A DNA stretch of 64,000 bases from Coffea arabica (lineage: Eukaryota; Streptophyta; Magnoliopsida; Gentianales; Rubiaceae). The notes under the pieces are model-generated. The model was not told the DNA's origin. It saw nothing but the letters and a program-made list of their open reading frames with translations, and searched no databases. The stretch spans positions 7,440,001 to 7,504,000 of the forward strand of contig NC_092310.1 in NCBI RefSeq assembly GCF_036785885.1, given 5' to 3'. The position numbers were made by a program, and so were the translations under genes. Shown here one piece after another: positions 12,011 to 24,943 of this stretch. Positions within the stretch are counted from its first letter, which is position 1; every line of letters starts with the position of its first letter.

Positions 12011-12699
12011 AGTACACTATGCATCCATATAAATCTAGAAGAAGCCACTTAAAGTGGCAAGACACATATACCCCATGTCTAATAGTAACGTGAATTATGA
12101 ATTTTACATGCTTATCAAAGCTCGGAAAGAGCGTGCTGCAGCCGGACCATATCACTTGCCTTAAATAATGAGTTTCCAATAAATTGCATATTTCGCCAGG
12201 TTAAGGGCACAAATGGCTGCCATGTGAACTGTTTCGGAATGATTTTGTCTATTTTAACAAGATCTAAGCCTTTCATTTAGTCATGTAAATCATTTTGAAT
12301 GCAATGTAAATTTAAAATAAAATTTTCTGAATTCGATAAATATGATGTGAAAACGATTTACGCCACATGATCTGAGCCTTATATATATTTTGGGTTAATC
12401 CGGATTCTCAAACCTCTCCAAAACTTCTACTGCCCTAGTTGTATTTCCCCCCCACGGTTTGCTATGACTGGTTTCTTACGACGGCTGATAGAGATTTATA
12501 CTAATCTCCATATTAGTTTTGACAAAGAAGAACTTGAATTAAATTACAAAATAATATTAAGAGAATAGTTAATAAAATACGGAGTGAGAATAATACAGTG
12601 TTATGCATACCCGCATTGCACAAGTTTTTTCTCAAAAGTATGATTAGAAGTTCAATTGTAAATGCGAGTTTATTATATTTACACTTAAAATTACACACT
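12011..12699. other. Spacer between CYP81 relic and copia element 1
   Basis: I see no gene, RNA or repeat structure here that I can support. It ends at the target site TATTT (12,700-12,704) of the copia insertion. Confidence 0.5.
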
Positions 12700-12704
12700 T
12701 ATTT

Positions 12705-13091
12705 TGTAGGAAAATAAACCAAGCTATTTTAGTTTCCTAATTCTTTTTGGTATCTTATTTGTTTAGTTTCCATATTAGATTAGGAAATCTCAAGTCAGTT
12801 TCCAAATACGTTTTGGCTTACAACCGTATTAGCTTTAAGAAATTTTCGAGCCTATAAATACTAACAGTCTAGTAGGTTATTTGTGTGGAGAGTTGAGTTG
12901 AGTCTAGAGATTAGACTTGAGAGAAAATCTCATAGTTGAGGTTTGTGAGTTATTGTGAGCAAAGGCTACGACTTAATATTTGTTTTGAGTTAAATAAATT
13001 ATTGAGTGTTTGTTCTTCTCCTCTTCCCACATATTTTTTATATGTGTTAGAATTGCTTCCGCTGTGTGCACGGGGATTCTTCGTGCCAAGA
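12705..13091 (+). repeat. 5' LTR of copia element 1
   Basis: Pairs with 17,252-17,622. A CCTATAAATACT motif near 12,852 is a good TATA box for the element's own transcription. Confidence 0.93.
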
Positions 13092-13093
13092 AG

Positions 13094-13106
13094 TGATATC
13101 AAAGCC
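13094..13106 (+). other. Primer-binding site of copia element 1
   Basis: TGATATCAAAGCC follows the LTR by 2 bp and corresponds to the initiator-tRNA-Met complement TGGTATCAGAGCC with two changes. Confidence 0.8.
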
Positions 13107-13169
13107 AGGTTTTGATCCTAGGGCTTGTTTGCAAAATTGGGGCTTGGAGCTTGTTCGTGAAATTAAAGT

Positions 13170-16100
13170 ATGGATCCGCATTATTTGCACAATTGTCACG
13201 TTTTTATCTTCTATGGTAACAACGATTTTGAGGCTTGGAAGTCGATGATGAAGAATTTTTTCCAAAATATTGGAGTTTGGAATATTGTCGAGACAGGATA
13301 TACGGAACCGGTAGCACATATAGAATTATCAAGCAATGCAGTTAAAGAATTAGAGAGAAATAGACAGTTGGATTGCAAGGTAATGTACTATCTCAACACT
13401 CAAGTCCAGTTGCATGTTGCAAAAAAATTTATACATGCAAAGTCGACAAAAGAGGCTTGGACAATGTTAATGAATTCAAATCGAGGTGCTGCTAACATAA
13501 AAAAAATCAGATTGCAGGAACTTAGGAGACAATTTGAGTTGGCCCAAATGAAATCCACAGAGTCATGAAAGATTTTATTGGTACAATCAAAGAAATTGTC
13601 AATGATATGGAGTCCATTGGTGAGAATTTGGAAGAGGTTAGAGTTGTTGAAAAGTTATGAGATCTCTAACTGCCAAATTTCACACCAAGAAGACAGTCCT
13701 TGAAGCCACAAAGGACCTTGACAATTTGTCACTTGCTGAATTGGAAGGTGAATTGCTGACGTCTGAGATGTTCCTGAATCAGCAGCCATCGGATATAGTA
13801 GAGGAGGTGTTACAAGGCAAGGTGGATCACCTAAAAGGAAAAGAGGAGGTAAATCGTATAGACACAAATTAAAAGGGCAAGAACTTCAGAGGTAGAGGAC
13901 GTGGAGGCAGAGGTAAATTTCGTGATCGTGGAAGAGGTAATTATTCTTACCAACCCAAAAATAATTCTAATAGGGATCAGAAAAACAATCAGCAGCAAAG
14001 TCGAAGAAATAATTTTCAAAGACATGATAGATTTAATGTCCAATGTTATTATTGTGATAAAATTGGTCACTATCAGAATGAATGCTGGTCCAATAAAGAG
14101 GTGCATGCATGCTAAAGTGGCTGAAAATACTAGTGATAGAGAGGATACCTTGTTATATTCTAGTTCTACATCTGAAGAGTCTATGAAGAATGATTGGTTT
14201 ATTGATTCTGGTTGTAGTAATCATATGTGTGGTAAAAAGGAGATGTTTTCTAACCTAGATGAATCTTTTCATGCATCTGTGAGATTTGGAAACAATGAAA
14301 AGTGTCTGTTCTTGGAACAGGAAAAATCAGAATTATCTTGCAAGATGGTCTTCGAATTTATTTCTGATGTTTTTTACGTGCCAAGTTTATATCATAACTT
14401 GTTGAGTTTGGGACAATTGTCCGAGAAAGGTTATGATCTGCATTTTAAATATGGTAAGAGCATCATAAGTGATGGAAAATTGGGATTAATTGCCAAGGTA
14501 AAGATGAACCATAGTCGTTTGTGGCCTCTTTCCCTTAACTGTGGTGATTTACCTTGCATTAATTCCGTGACTTGTGATGATTCTTGGTTATGGCATATGC
14601 GTTTTGGGCATTTGAATTTTGGGAGTTCGAAATTTCTTGAAAGAAAGAAATTAGTTATTAGGTTGCCTTCTGTTGAGTTTCCTGACAAGAAGTGTGAGTC
14701 TTGTATTTTGGGAAAGAAACATAGGGATTTTTTTCCAAAAGGCAAGGCTTGGAGGGCTCATCGACCACTTGAACTGATTCATTCAGATTTATGCTCAGTT
14801 GAAGTTCCTTCCAATGGTGGCAGTAAATATTTTATTACCTTCATTGATGATTTCAGCAAGAAGATATAGGTGTATTTTTTAAGAAATAAATCTGATGCAT
14901 GTGATGTGTTTTAAAAATTCAACTATTATGTAGAGAAGCAGAGTGGCTATTTTATTAAAACTCTGAGAATTGATAGAGACACTGAATATCTTGTTTGTGA
15001 TGACTACTTGGTGGAAAGTGGCATAAAACATCAATTGACAGCCAGATATACACCTCAACAAAATGGTGTGGCTGAAAGGAAGAACAGGACTGTGATGGAC
15101 ATGGTGAGATCTATGATGCACTCCAAAGGTATTCCTATATCCTTTTGGGCAGAAGCAGTATCTTGTGCTATTTATGTTTTGAATAGGTGCCCTGCTAGAT
15201 GCAACATTGGGAAGACCCCACAAGAAGTTTGAATTGGTATGAAACCAGGTATTTCTCACTTCAAGGTATTTGGTTGTCTTGCATATGCGCATGTTCCAGA
15301 TCATTTGAGGAAGAAATTAGATAACAAAACAGAGAAGTATATTTTTATTGGATATAGTCATGAGACAAAGGGATATAAGTTATTCAATCCAAACAAAGGA
15401 AAGGTGATTGTTAGTAAAGATGTGACTTTTGATGAACATGGAGTTTGGAATTGGTCCAAACAAGACCCTAAGACATCGCCAAACTATCCATCCATTTCTC
15501 CCATTATAGGACCGAGTGTTAATAAACAAGCAGTGGAGCAAGTTGTGCAACCTCATGGTGATCCCTCACCTTCCACTATTCAGGTTGAGACATCCAGTCG
15601 ACCACAGAGAGAATGCTGCATGCCAGCCCGATTTGATGATTATGCTGTTGGTAAAGATAATGATTTAACTGATGAAGAGATTGTGAATTTTGCTCTTTTT
15701 GCAGATTGTGAGCTTGTCTCATTTGAAGAAGTTGCCAAAGATGATCGTTGGGTTCGTGCAATGGATGAAGAAATTTATGCCATTGAGAAAAATGATACAT
15801 GGGAATTGACCACTATCCCACTTGAAAGAAGCCACTTGGAGTGAAATGGGTATATAAGACCAAATATAAGCCAACAGGAGAGGTGGATTACTTCAAAGCA
15901 AGATTGGTTATCAAAGGCTATAAGCAAAAAGCAGATATTGATTATTTTGAAATTTTTGCACCAGTTGCTAGACTTGATACGGTTCGTATGATTGTCTCAC
16001 TTGCTGCAAATAATTGTTGAAAAATTCATCAAATGGATGTAAAATCTGCATTTTTAAATGGTTTTCTTGAAGAAGAGGTATATGTTGAGCAGCCTGTTGG

Positions 16101-17256
16101 TTATGTTAGAAAAGGTCGAGAAAACAAAGTGTATAGATTGAAAAAGGCATTGTATGGTTTGAAACAAGCTCCTAGAGCTTGGTATACTCGCATCGATATT
16201 TTATTTTATTGAGCATGGTTTTCTGAGATGTCCATGTAAGCATACTCTATACATGAAATTCAACCTTGGAGGAGATGTCCTTATTGTATGCTTGTATATG
16301 GATGACTTGATATTTACAGGCAACAATACCAAACTAATTTTTGAATTCGGAGAGGCCATGATTAGTCAATTTGAGATGACAGATTTGGGATTGATGTCTT
16401 ATTTTCTTGGTATTGAGGTTCATCAGTTGGATGGTGGAATTTTTATCTCACAAAGGAAGTATGCAAATGATATTTTGAAGAAGTTTAAGATAGATATGGC
16501 TAAACCAATGATGACCCCGGTTGAAGAAAAATTGAAATTAACCAAAAATGGTACCGGTGATTTTGTTTATGCTACTTACTTTAGGAGATTAGTAGGTATT
16601 TAACTTCTACGAAACCTAACATCACTTATGGAGTTGGTTTGACTAGCAGATTCATGTAATCTCCGCGCCAGTCCCACTTGTAAGCTGGTAAGAGGATTTT
16701 AAGATATGTTCAAGGTACGTAGTCTGACGGTATATTTTAGTCATTTTCACATGGTAACAACCTTGTTGGATACATTGATAGTGATTGGGTTGATGACATA
16801 ATACAAATGAGGAGCATTTCTGGTTATGCATTTTACTTGGGATCTGGTGTATTTTCTTGATCCTCAAAGAAACAACAGGTGGTTGCTTTGTCCATAGCAG
16901 AAGTGAAGTACATGGCAGCCACAAGTAGTGCTACTCAAGCACTTTGGTTGCGAAGAATGCTTGAATTCTTACAACACAAGCAAGACGGTCCTACCAAAAT
17001 ATTTTGTGATAGTTTGTCTGCGATTGAGTTGACAAAAAATCCAGTTTTTCATGGGCGCAGCAAACATATTGATATCAAGTATCATTTTATTCATGAGTTA
17101 GTTCAACAACAAGAAATTGTCATTGATTATTGCAGAAGTGAAGATCAAGTAGCTGATATTTTGACAAAACCACTCAAATTGGAGAGGTTCATGAAATTGA
17201 AGAAGATGCTCAACATGGTGAAATTTGAAGAGCTTGGTTTAAGGGAGGCAATGTAG
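13170..17256 (+). pseudogene. Copia gag-pol polyprotein, broken
   Basis: Gag starts MDPHYLHNCHVF at 13,170 and carries a UBN2-type domain, a GRGRGGRG-rich tract (about 13,890-13,940) and one CCHC knuckle CYYCDKIGHYQNEC (about 14,043-14,084). Then come protease WFIDSGCSNHM (about 14,195), a GAG-pre-integrase domain (WLWHMRFGHLN), integrase core (HSDLCS, FIDDFS, YTPQQNGVAERKNR), RT ([18 protein letters not shown] at about 16,297) and RNase H (SIAEVKYMAA, KHIDIKYHFI). Frame changes at about 13,560, 14,100, 15,840, 16,200 and 16,600 and stops near 14,867 and 15,230 destroy the ORF. Its RT is closely similar to the copia fragment at 34,327-34,870, so the two are one family. Confidence 0.93.
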
Positions 17257-17622
17257 GAAAACAAACCAAGCTATTTTAGTTTCCTAATTCTTTTAGGTAT
17301 CTTATTTGTTTAGTTTCCATATTAGATTAGGAAATCTCAAGTCAGTTTCCAAATAAGTTTTGGTTTACAACATTTTGGAGTCTATAAATACTAGCAGTCT
17401 AGTAGGTTATTTGTGTGGAGAGTTGAGTTGAATCTAGAGATTAGACTTGAGAGAAAATCTCATAGTTGAGATTTGTGAGTTGTCGTGAGCGAATGGCTAC
17501 AACTTAATATTTATTTTGAGTTAAATAAATTATTGAGTGTTTATACTCCTGCTCTTCCCATATATTTTTTATATGTGTTAGAATTGCTTCCGCTGTGTGC
17601 ACGGGGATCCTTCGTGCCAACA
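17252..17622 (+). repeat. 3' LTR of copia element 1
   Basis: Starts TGTAGGAAAACAAACC directly after the polypurine tract and ends CCAACA before target copy TATTT. Confidence 0.93.
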
Positions 17623-17627
17623 TATTT

Positions 17628-18285
17628 ACCATAAATTTTAGATCTTATGCTTTATTAACAGTAGTTTTAAATTGTATTTTTGTACATGAGACATGATATT
17701 GATTATAATTTCATCGAACAGTTATAGATGCAAGTATATGAAAGAAGTACCATATGAGTCTGTTATTTTTTTATAGTTCATAAAATACATATTGTTTGAA
17801 AGGAAATTTTAAAATTTTGTCATGAATTGATGTTTTTTCTGAAGTATGATATCATAAAAGTTTATTAGGTGCTTTTGTTGAAAAGTATGAATAATTTTTG
17901 TTGGAAAATAGTATTCAAGCCCTTGCGTTTTCAGTCACTTTTGTATTGTTGGTAATAAGGGTGGTCACATAGGATCACATCCCAAAGGATTTATAAATTG
18001 GCGGTAGGGAAGACATTGGTTTTCTTTGTAAGCCACATGGAGTTTTTATCTTTGGAAAATAATATTCCATACTAACACAACTTTATGATATAGAAATAGA
18101 ACAAAAGATGGTCCACCTTGTATTTCTTGGATTGCGTAATTTGAGTTGCTTTTTGTAACTGAATTCTTTGTTATGTAAAGTGTCACTTTCATTTCTTTTG
18201 GGTTGTTGCTAGAGCCTTCACATATTGTTAAATTAAAAAAATTATTCTTAAAACTTAATTTAGTTGGTAGGGACATTTTTTGAGG
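17628..18285. other. Spacer between copia element 1 and the plastid fragment
   Basis: AT-rich, with no gene, RNA or repeat that I can support. Confidence 0.45.
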
Positions 18286-18416
18286 TGATACAAGTTATGA
18301 TTTGGAATGAAAGAAAATTTCTAATCCACTTTGTCTACAAACAACGAAGTTATAAGTAATGCAACTATAAATCTCATGAAGAATTTGATCCTGACTCAAG
18401 ATGAACGCTGGTGGCG
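18286..18416 (+). pseudogene. Nuclear plastid DNA (NUPT): rrn16 leader and 5' end
   Basis: The segment GATCCTGACTCAAGATGAACG (about 18,386-18,406) is the highly conserved start of bacterial and plastid 16S rRNA with transitions. The 95 bp before it (GATACAAGTTATG, TTGGAATGAAAGA, TTTGTCTAC, GTTATAAGTAATGCAACTAT) match, from my knowledge of plastomes, the leader between trnV and rrn16. Identity stops abruptly at both ends. Most changes from the expected plastid sequence are C to T or G to A, the usual decay of methylated nuclear plastid DNA. It is not a functional rRNA. Confidence 0.85.
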
Positions 18417-18689
18417 AAGTTTTTAATTCAACTTTCAAGCCTTTCTCGTGTAAGACTTTGAGTCTTTTCTTGAACCAAAAAATTAAATAAATAATATAAA
18501 GCAAAACATCTTTCCTTTTGCATCTTCATTGATTTTCTTGAGGACTTTTGCTATGAACGTATACTATTCGATATAATATGAGTTTTTCTACACTATGGTC
18601 AGTAGGATGGTACTTCTGTTGGGGGAGGAAGCCGAGCAAAGTTGATTCAATTTCCCAACGTCTACCTTCCGACCCTCAGTTTTGCTTTA

Positions 18690-19900
18690 AGAGTCCCTAC
18701 CCAAATGATTAAAATAGTCCCTCAACCTTTTTTGTTCAAAAGTTTATGTCCCTCAACTTTAGTTCATTAGCTGATTAAGTCACCAGCTGTTTAACACTCA
18801 GTAACTTACTTTGTTTGGATAGTGAATTAGTTAAAAAATTTACTTGCTTGCATCAATACATTTTTTAATTATCTTTTTATTTCATATATATGATATTAAA
18901 AAAGTGATAGACTATCATTTTATCTCACATACATCACATCAAAAAAGTGTTACAGTATTTTTTTAAAACATTATCCTAAATAATCTACTATCCAAACACA
19001 TAGCTTTGCAGCATCGATGAAATCTCTTGCAAGGTTGGCATTTTTCCAAGAAGTTTTTATATGTGTTATCTTAGAACAATGGCAATAAGCAATTTGATTT
19101 GCTATGATCTGGTGCCCCAACCATGAAATTCCAAACTCCAAATATTGGTCATTGTACAAGTTGATTTATAGATGATGGTAACATCTGATTTTGGGAAAAG
19201 GTTTTCTTTCAAATATTCCTATTTTCTTTGCCTTAGATCTTTTTTTTTTTTTGAAACATGAACAAATATGTGCTTAGTGCGATTAAGGAGGACGGACAAT
19301 CTGCCTTTTAATTGGAGCCTTTGTGTCCTCCAAACATGCCTTTTGAAGATGGCTTCCTTCTAAGCTCCCGAAGTAGATGGCTTGGCCTTTCCCTCTACCC
19401 CTGAAAATATCATATTTTTATTAAGTTGAAATCAAGGAAAAATTAACCCACACGTATGGAGGTTCCAATGGCCAATACCAAAAAAAAAAAAAAAGAACAA
19501 TCATACACTACTAAACTATTCAACACGCTCTAAATAAAATACAATCTAACTAGTGGAACTACAACAATATACCACTAGCAAATAAGTCAAGTGAAAATTT
19601 TCCGATCTAAGTCTCAACTCGAACTAATCTTCCAATTCTTTCTAAACCTATCTACTCTTAAGGGTACAATTTACATTATGAACAATTCATTCCACCACTA
19701 TAGAGGATGCATATTTGATGGTTGACTAGTTAGTCTAGAGAAAATGTAACATTTGGGTGGCTCAATCACATAAGGACAAAATTGGCTACCACAAAATACT
19801 TCGAGGACTTAGTTAGCTAACATTCAAAGTTGAAGCACCAAAATGGTTTAGTGAAAAAGTTGAGGCACTATTTTGCTCATTTGCTCTATTTCCTCCAACA
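18690..19900. repeat. Possible large foldback element
   Basis: The left segment about 18,700-18,790 (CAAATGATTAAAATAGTCCCTCAACC, TCCCTCAACTTTAGTTCATTAGCT) is an imperfect reverse complement of about 19,790-19,890. The interior is AT-rich with no coding motif. Ends and target duplication are undefined. Confidence 0.4.
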
Positions 19901-19982
19901 AATTTAGGAAAAAAAAGATTATTTCGCCCAAGTCCACTGCCACTGGCACTTCTAGTAACTTATTGTGATGGTAAGCTCTTCT

Positions 19983-20296
19983 TGTAGGAATATTAAACCA
20001 AACATCAATAATTAATGTCCACGTGTCTTTGTTTTATTGGTTAACTAGATAGTTGCATTGTGAGTTGGTAAAGTTGGCCACATTGGATTAGGCCCATAGT
20101 ATTAGTAATAGAAGTCAGCCAGCAAGAGATGTAGTACTATATAGCCTCTCGTCCGTCCCCTTTAAGAAGTGGCTTCGTTGTTTTGTATTCTGGCCAGAGT
20201 TTCATTTGATTAATAGAAAACTTCCTTTGGCTCAATATCGTTCTTTATTTGATTGTTCCTGTGGGTTTCTGTGTGTTTATTTGTTTGGGTCCTACA
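19983..20296 (+). repeat. 5' LTR of copia element 2
   Basis: Pairs with 23,966-24,274. It contains CTATATAGCC (about 20,138), a likely TATA box conserved in both LTRs. Confidence 0.92.
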
Positions 20297-20407
20297 AAGT
20301 GATACCAGAGCTATAGTAGATTGAAGTATGAAAAACCCTAACCCAATATTATTTGTTCTATCCAAAAACTCAAAACAAAGGCGGAGTTCAATTTCTGACA
20401 GAAACAA

Positions 20408-23400
20408 ATGATAACCAATCTCAAGGCATGCAAATTACATCGATATATTGAATCTGCACTTGGCCAAGATGCTAGTGAGGATGATAAGGCAACAGATAGC
20501 TCGGCTTGGTCACAAATTCATTAGGTAATTGACATGTCAGCTTTTGGAAAAATTTCTACGGCTGATACGACAAAGGAGACTGAGGATATATTGGAGAAAA
20601 CATACAAAGGGATTGACAGGGTCCAACAAAATAATTTGATGATATTGAAGAGGAAATTTAAACTTGTGACAATGAAGAAGTGGGAATCTATTGAGTCATA
20701 TTTTTTTTTGTTTATTAGATATTAAAAACGAGTTCAAACTCAATCAGTATAATCTTCCTAACTGAACATTTGTTGAGAAAGTTCTCAATACCCTACCCAT
20801 GAAATTTTATTGTAATTCAGGAAATGAAAGATTTGGAGGATTTGAGTATTGAAGATTTGTATGGATCATTAATTCTACATGAACAAAGAATTAATGAAAA
20901 ATTGGAGAATACCTTGAAGAAGGATACAGTAGAGAAGGTGTTGCAAGCGCAGTTGAATTTGAGAGGCAATAATGATGTCAGGGAGTAAGGCAAATCCAGT
21001 CAGAGGAGTAGAGGTGGTTACAATAACAAAAGTGATCGTGACAACAATAATAGAGGCCGATGAGGTACATCAAATCTTGGACGTGATGGAGGTAATAATT
21101 TTAATTTTAAAGGTGGTCCTGGTAGAGGCATAGGTGGTAATTTTGGCAGTGAAAATAATTTTAATCAGAATAATTTTGGATAGAGAGTTCAATGCTATAA
21201 TCGAAGAAAATTGGGTCATAGACAATTTGAATGTAGATTTGGAGAAAATGTAGATAAAAATTTTCAGGCTAATGTTGTTGACAATTAGGTGCAAGATAAT
21301 AATAAAAAATTTGAAACTTTATTATCAGCTTGAAATGCTGTTGATGTGGTTGATAAAAATAAATGGTACTTGGATACGGGTTGTAGTAACCATATGTCTG
21401 GCAAGAAAGAATTATTTGTTGAGGTTGATGAATTTGTATGTGGTGAAGTTAAATTTGAAAATAATACAGTTTTACCAATGATTGGCAAAGGAAAAATTCT
21501 TATTAACCTGAAAAATGGGTCTACTGATTTTATTTTTGATATTTTTATATTCTTGGGCTACATCAAAATTTGTTGAGTATGAGCCAGTTGTTTGAGAAAA
21601 AAATATGATATTTGTATCAGGAATGGTATTTGTACTATTTTTGATAAAAATATTGGAATGATTGCCAATGTACCAATGACTTCAAATCACTTATTTTCAT
21701 TGAATTTGAGTAGTGCCAATTTTTTCTATTTGAATACAGTGATAGATGACAGTAATTGGTTGTGACATATGCAATTTGGTCATTTGAATTTTGACAGTTT
21801 GAAATTTTTGGCCAATAAAAGAATGGTTGGTGGATTGCCTAATATTAGAAATCTTGGTAAAGTCTGTGATATGTGCGTTTTGGGAAAATAACATAAGGAT
21901 ACTTTTTAGACTGGCAAATCATGAAAGACCAGAAAATCATTAGAAATTATTCATTTAGATGTATGCACTGTGGAGATTCCTTCTAATGTGGTTGCAGGTA
22001 TTTTACTACCTTTATGGATAATTTTAGTAGAAAAACTTGGGTGTATTTTTTGAAACAAAAATCTGATACCTGTGACACTTTTAAAATTTGTGTTGAGAGG
22101 CAAAGTGGGTGTCAGATTAAAATTTTGAGAACAGATAGGGGTCAAAAATATTTGGTGTGTGATGATTTTCTTGAGAAAATGAGATACAACATCAGTTGAC
22201 TGCTAGGTATACCCTCCAACAAAATGGAGTGGCAGAGAAAAGAATAGGACAGTTATGGATATGGTGAGATGTATATTGAAGTTGAAAAATATGCCAAAAT
22301 CATTTTGGACAGATGTAGTTTCTTGTGCAATTTATCTGTTAAATAGGTGTCCTACCAGAAGTGTTTCTGGAAAAACTTCTGATGAAGTTTGGAGTGGTAG
22401 AAGACTATTTGTTGGTCATTTCAGAGTTTTTGGACCTATTCACATGTCCCTGATCAATTAACAAAGAAACTTGATGATAAGGGGGATAAGTGTGTATTTA
22501 TTGATTATAGTGAAGTTTTTTAGGTTTATAAGTTGTATAATCCTATGACAAAAAAGGTGATAGTGAGCAGAGATGTGACTTTTGACAAAAGAGGTGTTTG
22601 AGATTGGTCTACTGGAGATTTTGAGGTAGTAGAGGTGATTCTAAATTATCAGCAAGAGAAGGATAATTATGATATTCAGTCATCACCAGTTGCTCAGAGT
22701 CCACAAACTGAGTTAACTAGATGTCCCCAGCGTCAGCGATAGATGCCAACTCGTCTGGAGGATTATGTTATTATACTAGATGATGTTTCTTCTAACAAAG
22801 ATATTGTTAATTTTGCTTTGTTTGCAGATTATGACCCAGTTGTGTATGAGGAAGTAGACAGTGATGATCGTTGGGTGAAAGCAATAGAGGAAGATATTCA
22901 TGCAATAGAGAATAATGACACCTGAGAACTTACTTCTCTTCCAGTCGATAGAAAAGCCATTGGAGTGAAGTGGGTGTACAAGATAAAATTTAAACCCAGT
23001 GGAGAAGTTGATAGATACAAAGCGAGACTAGTGGTGAAGGGATACAAGTAGAAACTCAGGATTGACTATTTTTAAGTGTTTGCACCCGTTGCCAGGTTTG
23101 ACACAGTCCGTATAATAATTTCTCTAGCTGTTCAAAATAACTGGAGAATTTATCAAATAGATGTCAAGTTAGCTTTCCTGAATGGATTCTTAATGAAGAA
23201 GTGCATGTGGAGTAGCCAGCAGGATTTGTCAGAAGAAGTTAGGAAAATAAAGTGTATAGATTAAAGAGAGCCTTATATGGATTGAAATAAATCCCAAGAG
23301 CATAGTATACAAGAATTAGTTCCTATTTTCTAACTCGTAATTTTCAGAGGTGTCAATATGAGCACACTTTATATATTAAATTTTCTACTCGCGGTGATAT

Positions 23401-23943
23401 TCTTATCATGTACTTGTACGTAGATGATTTATTTTTTATAGGAAATAATTCAAAGATTGTTGCAAAGTTCAGGGAGGTTATGATTAAGTAGTTTGAGATG
23501 ACAGATATGGGACTTATGTCATATTGCTTGGGAATTGAAGTTTATCAGTCTGACAGTAAGGATTTTATATGTCAAAAGAAATATGCAAGTGACATTTTAA
23601 ATAAATTCAAGATGAATATAGCAAAACCAATTATGACACCAGTTGAAGAAAAATTGAGGTTGACCAAGGAAGGCGCTGGTGGATATGTGACAAACAGGTT
23701 GATTCTACGAAGATTTATTGTGATAGTAAAGTCAGCAATTGAATTGTCCAAAAATCCAATACTCCATGGGGTCTCAAGCATATTGACATCAAATATCACT
23801 TCATACAAGAGTTGGTTCGAGAAAAGGAGATTGAAGTTGATTATTGCAGAATTAAAGAACAAGTGGTTGACATTTTTACCAAGACATTAAAGACAGAGTC
23901 TTTTGTCAAGTTGAAGAAGATGCTGGGTATGTCCAAATTATAG
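20408..23943 (+). pseudogene. Copia element 2 gag-pol remnant
   Basis: Gag is recognisable (20,408-21,250) with a G/N/R-rich tract. The zinc knuckle has lost its second Cys (CYNRRKLGHRQFEC). Protease WYLDTGCSNHM lies at 21,364, integrase pieces at about 21,700-22,450 (TLQQNGVAEK, the C-terminal NRCPTRSVSGKTSDEVW) and RT at 22,960-23,680 with YVDDLFFIGN. RNase H is cut down to the last about 60 residues (ELSKNPILHG onward). Many stops are TAG or TAA in place of Gln or Trp codons. Non-functional. Confidence 0.9.
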
Positions 23944-23965
23944 AAGCTTTGTTTAAGGGAGGCAA

Positions 23966-24274
23966 TACAGAAATATTAAATCAAACATCGATAATTAATG
24001 GCCACGTGTCTTTATTTTATTAGTTAACTAGATAGTTGCATTATGAGTCAGTAAAGTTGGCCACATTAGATTAGCCCCATAGTATTAGTACTAGAAGTCT
24101 GCCAGCAAGAGACGTAGTACTATATAGCCTCTCGTCCATCCCCTTAAGAAGTGGCTTCGTTGTTTTGTATTCTAGCTAGAGTTTCGTTTGATTAATAGAA
24201 AACTTCCTTTGCCTCAATATCGTTCTTTATTTGTTCCTATGAATTTTTGTGTGTTTATTTGTTTGGGTCGTACA
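23966..24274 (+). repeat. 3' LTR of copia element 2
   Basis: Its first dinucleotide is TA instead of TG, a point change at an LTR terminus. The rest aligns with 19,983-20,296. Confidence 0.92.
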
Positions 24275-24699
24275 CTTCATCATTTTTATTTATTTCCCTT
24301 TCCTTGAAATTTGATGTTTGACACACTTTCTTTGGTTATATCATATTGCCAAGGTTTGTATTAACAAAGTTGAGAATATAAAGGGCAAAAAAGTTTATCT
24401 ATCCACTGCTGGAAATTTGTGCATGGTGATTACCTGGAATTCAGGCTTTATGAAATATAGTCATGAATCATATAGTTCTACTTTTACGGTCAAAAGTTTC
24501 CTCAACTGGTACGTTTACAAGGCAAAATCTATACCCCTGAGAACTATGCTTATTATGTTTATGAAGTGCTTGATGAAATTCCCCTGAGAACGTTGAATTC
24601 AATATTTGTCTTGCATAATATGTGTAACCATATAATAATCAGAGTACCTGGCTAGAAAATGTCGGCCATTATCTGTCTAGAACCTGTTCTGCAGATGTG

Positions 24700-24744
<45 letters not shown>

Positions 24745-24943
24745 GGTTCACCATTTGAGACTTGCAACTTATGTGGTGTAAACTAGCTAGGAGGAGGAAT
24801 TCAAAGTTGGTATCCTGAAAAATGGGAAGAAGTTAACTTGCAATGGCTTTCGAATGTCAATTTGTCTTGCTGTTTGTTGCCAGAAATCTTTCTGAAATCT
24901 TCATTGTATAATCTTTCTGGCATGGAATTGTCAGTTCTGGACT

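Larger units (their letters stand above)
12705..17622 (+). mobile_element. Ty1-copia LTR retrotransposon 1
   Basis: It is flanked by a TATTT target duplication (12,700-12,704 and 17,623-17,627). LTRs of 387 and 371 bp begin TGTAGGAAAA and end CCAACA (5' copy CCAAGA). They differ mainly by a 16-bp indel plus scattered changes, so the insertion is not very recent. Order is LTR, primer-binding site, gag, protease, integrase, RT, RNase H, polypurine tract (TTAAGGGAGG), LTR. Integrase before RT defines Ty1-copia. Stops and frameshifts make it non-autonomous today. Confidence 0.95.
19983..24274 (+). mobile_element. Ty1-copia LTR retrotransposon 2 (degenerate)
   Basis: LTRs of 314 bp (starts TGTAGGAATATT, ends CCTACA) and 309 bp (starts TACAGAAATATT, ends CGTACA) are flanked by CTTCT (19,978-19,982) and CTTCA (24,275-24,279), a target duplication with one change. 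The primer-binding site AAGTGATACCAGAGC follows the first LTR and the polypurine tract TTTAAGGGAGG precedes the second. It is more decayed than copia element 1 and has an internal deletion between RT and RNase H near 23,690. Confidence 0.93.

Noticed and set aside
13831..14106. Minus-strand hydrophobic ORF of 91 codons
   Set aside because: It is antisense to the Gly/Arg/Asn-rich end of copia gag and is an artefact of that composition.
18286..18416. Functional 16S rRNA gene
   Set aside because: Only the leader and first bases are present, with many transitions; it is a nuclear plastid fragment.
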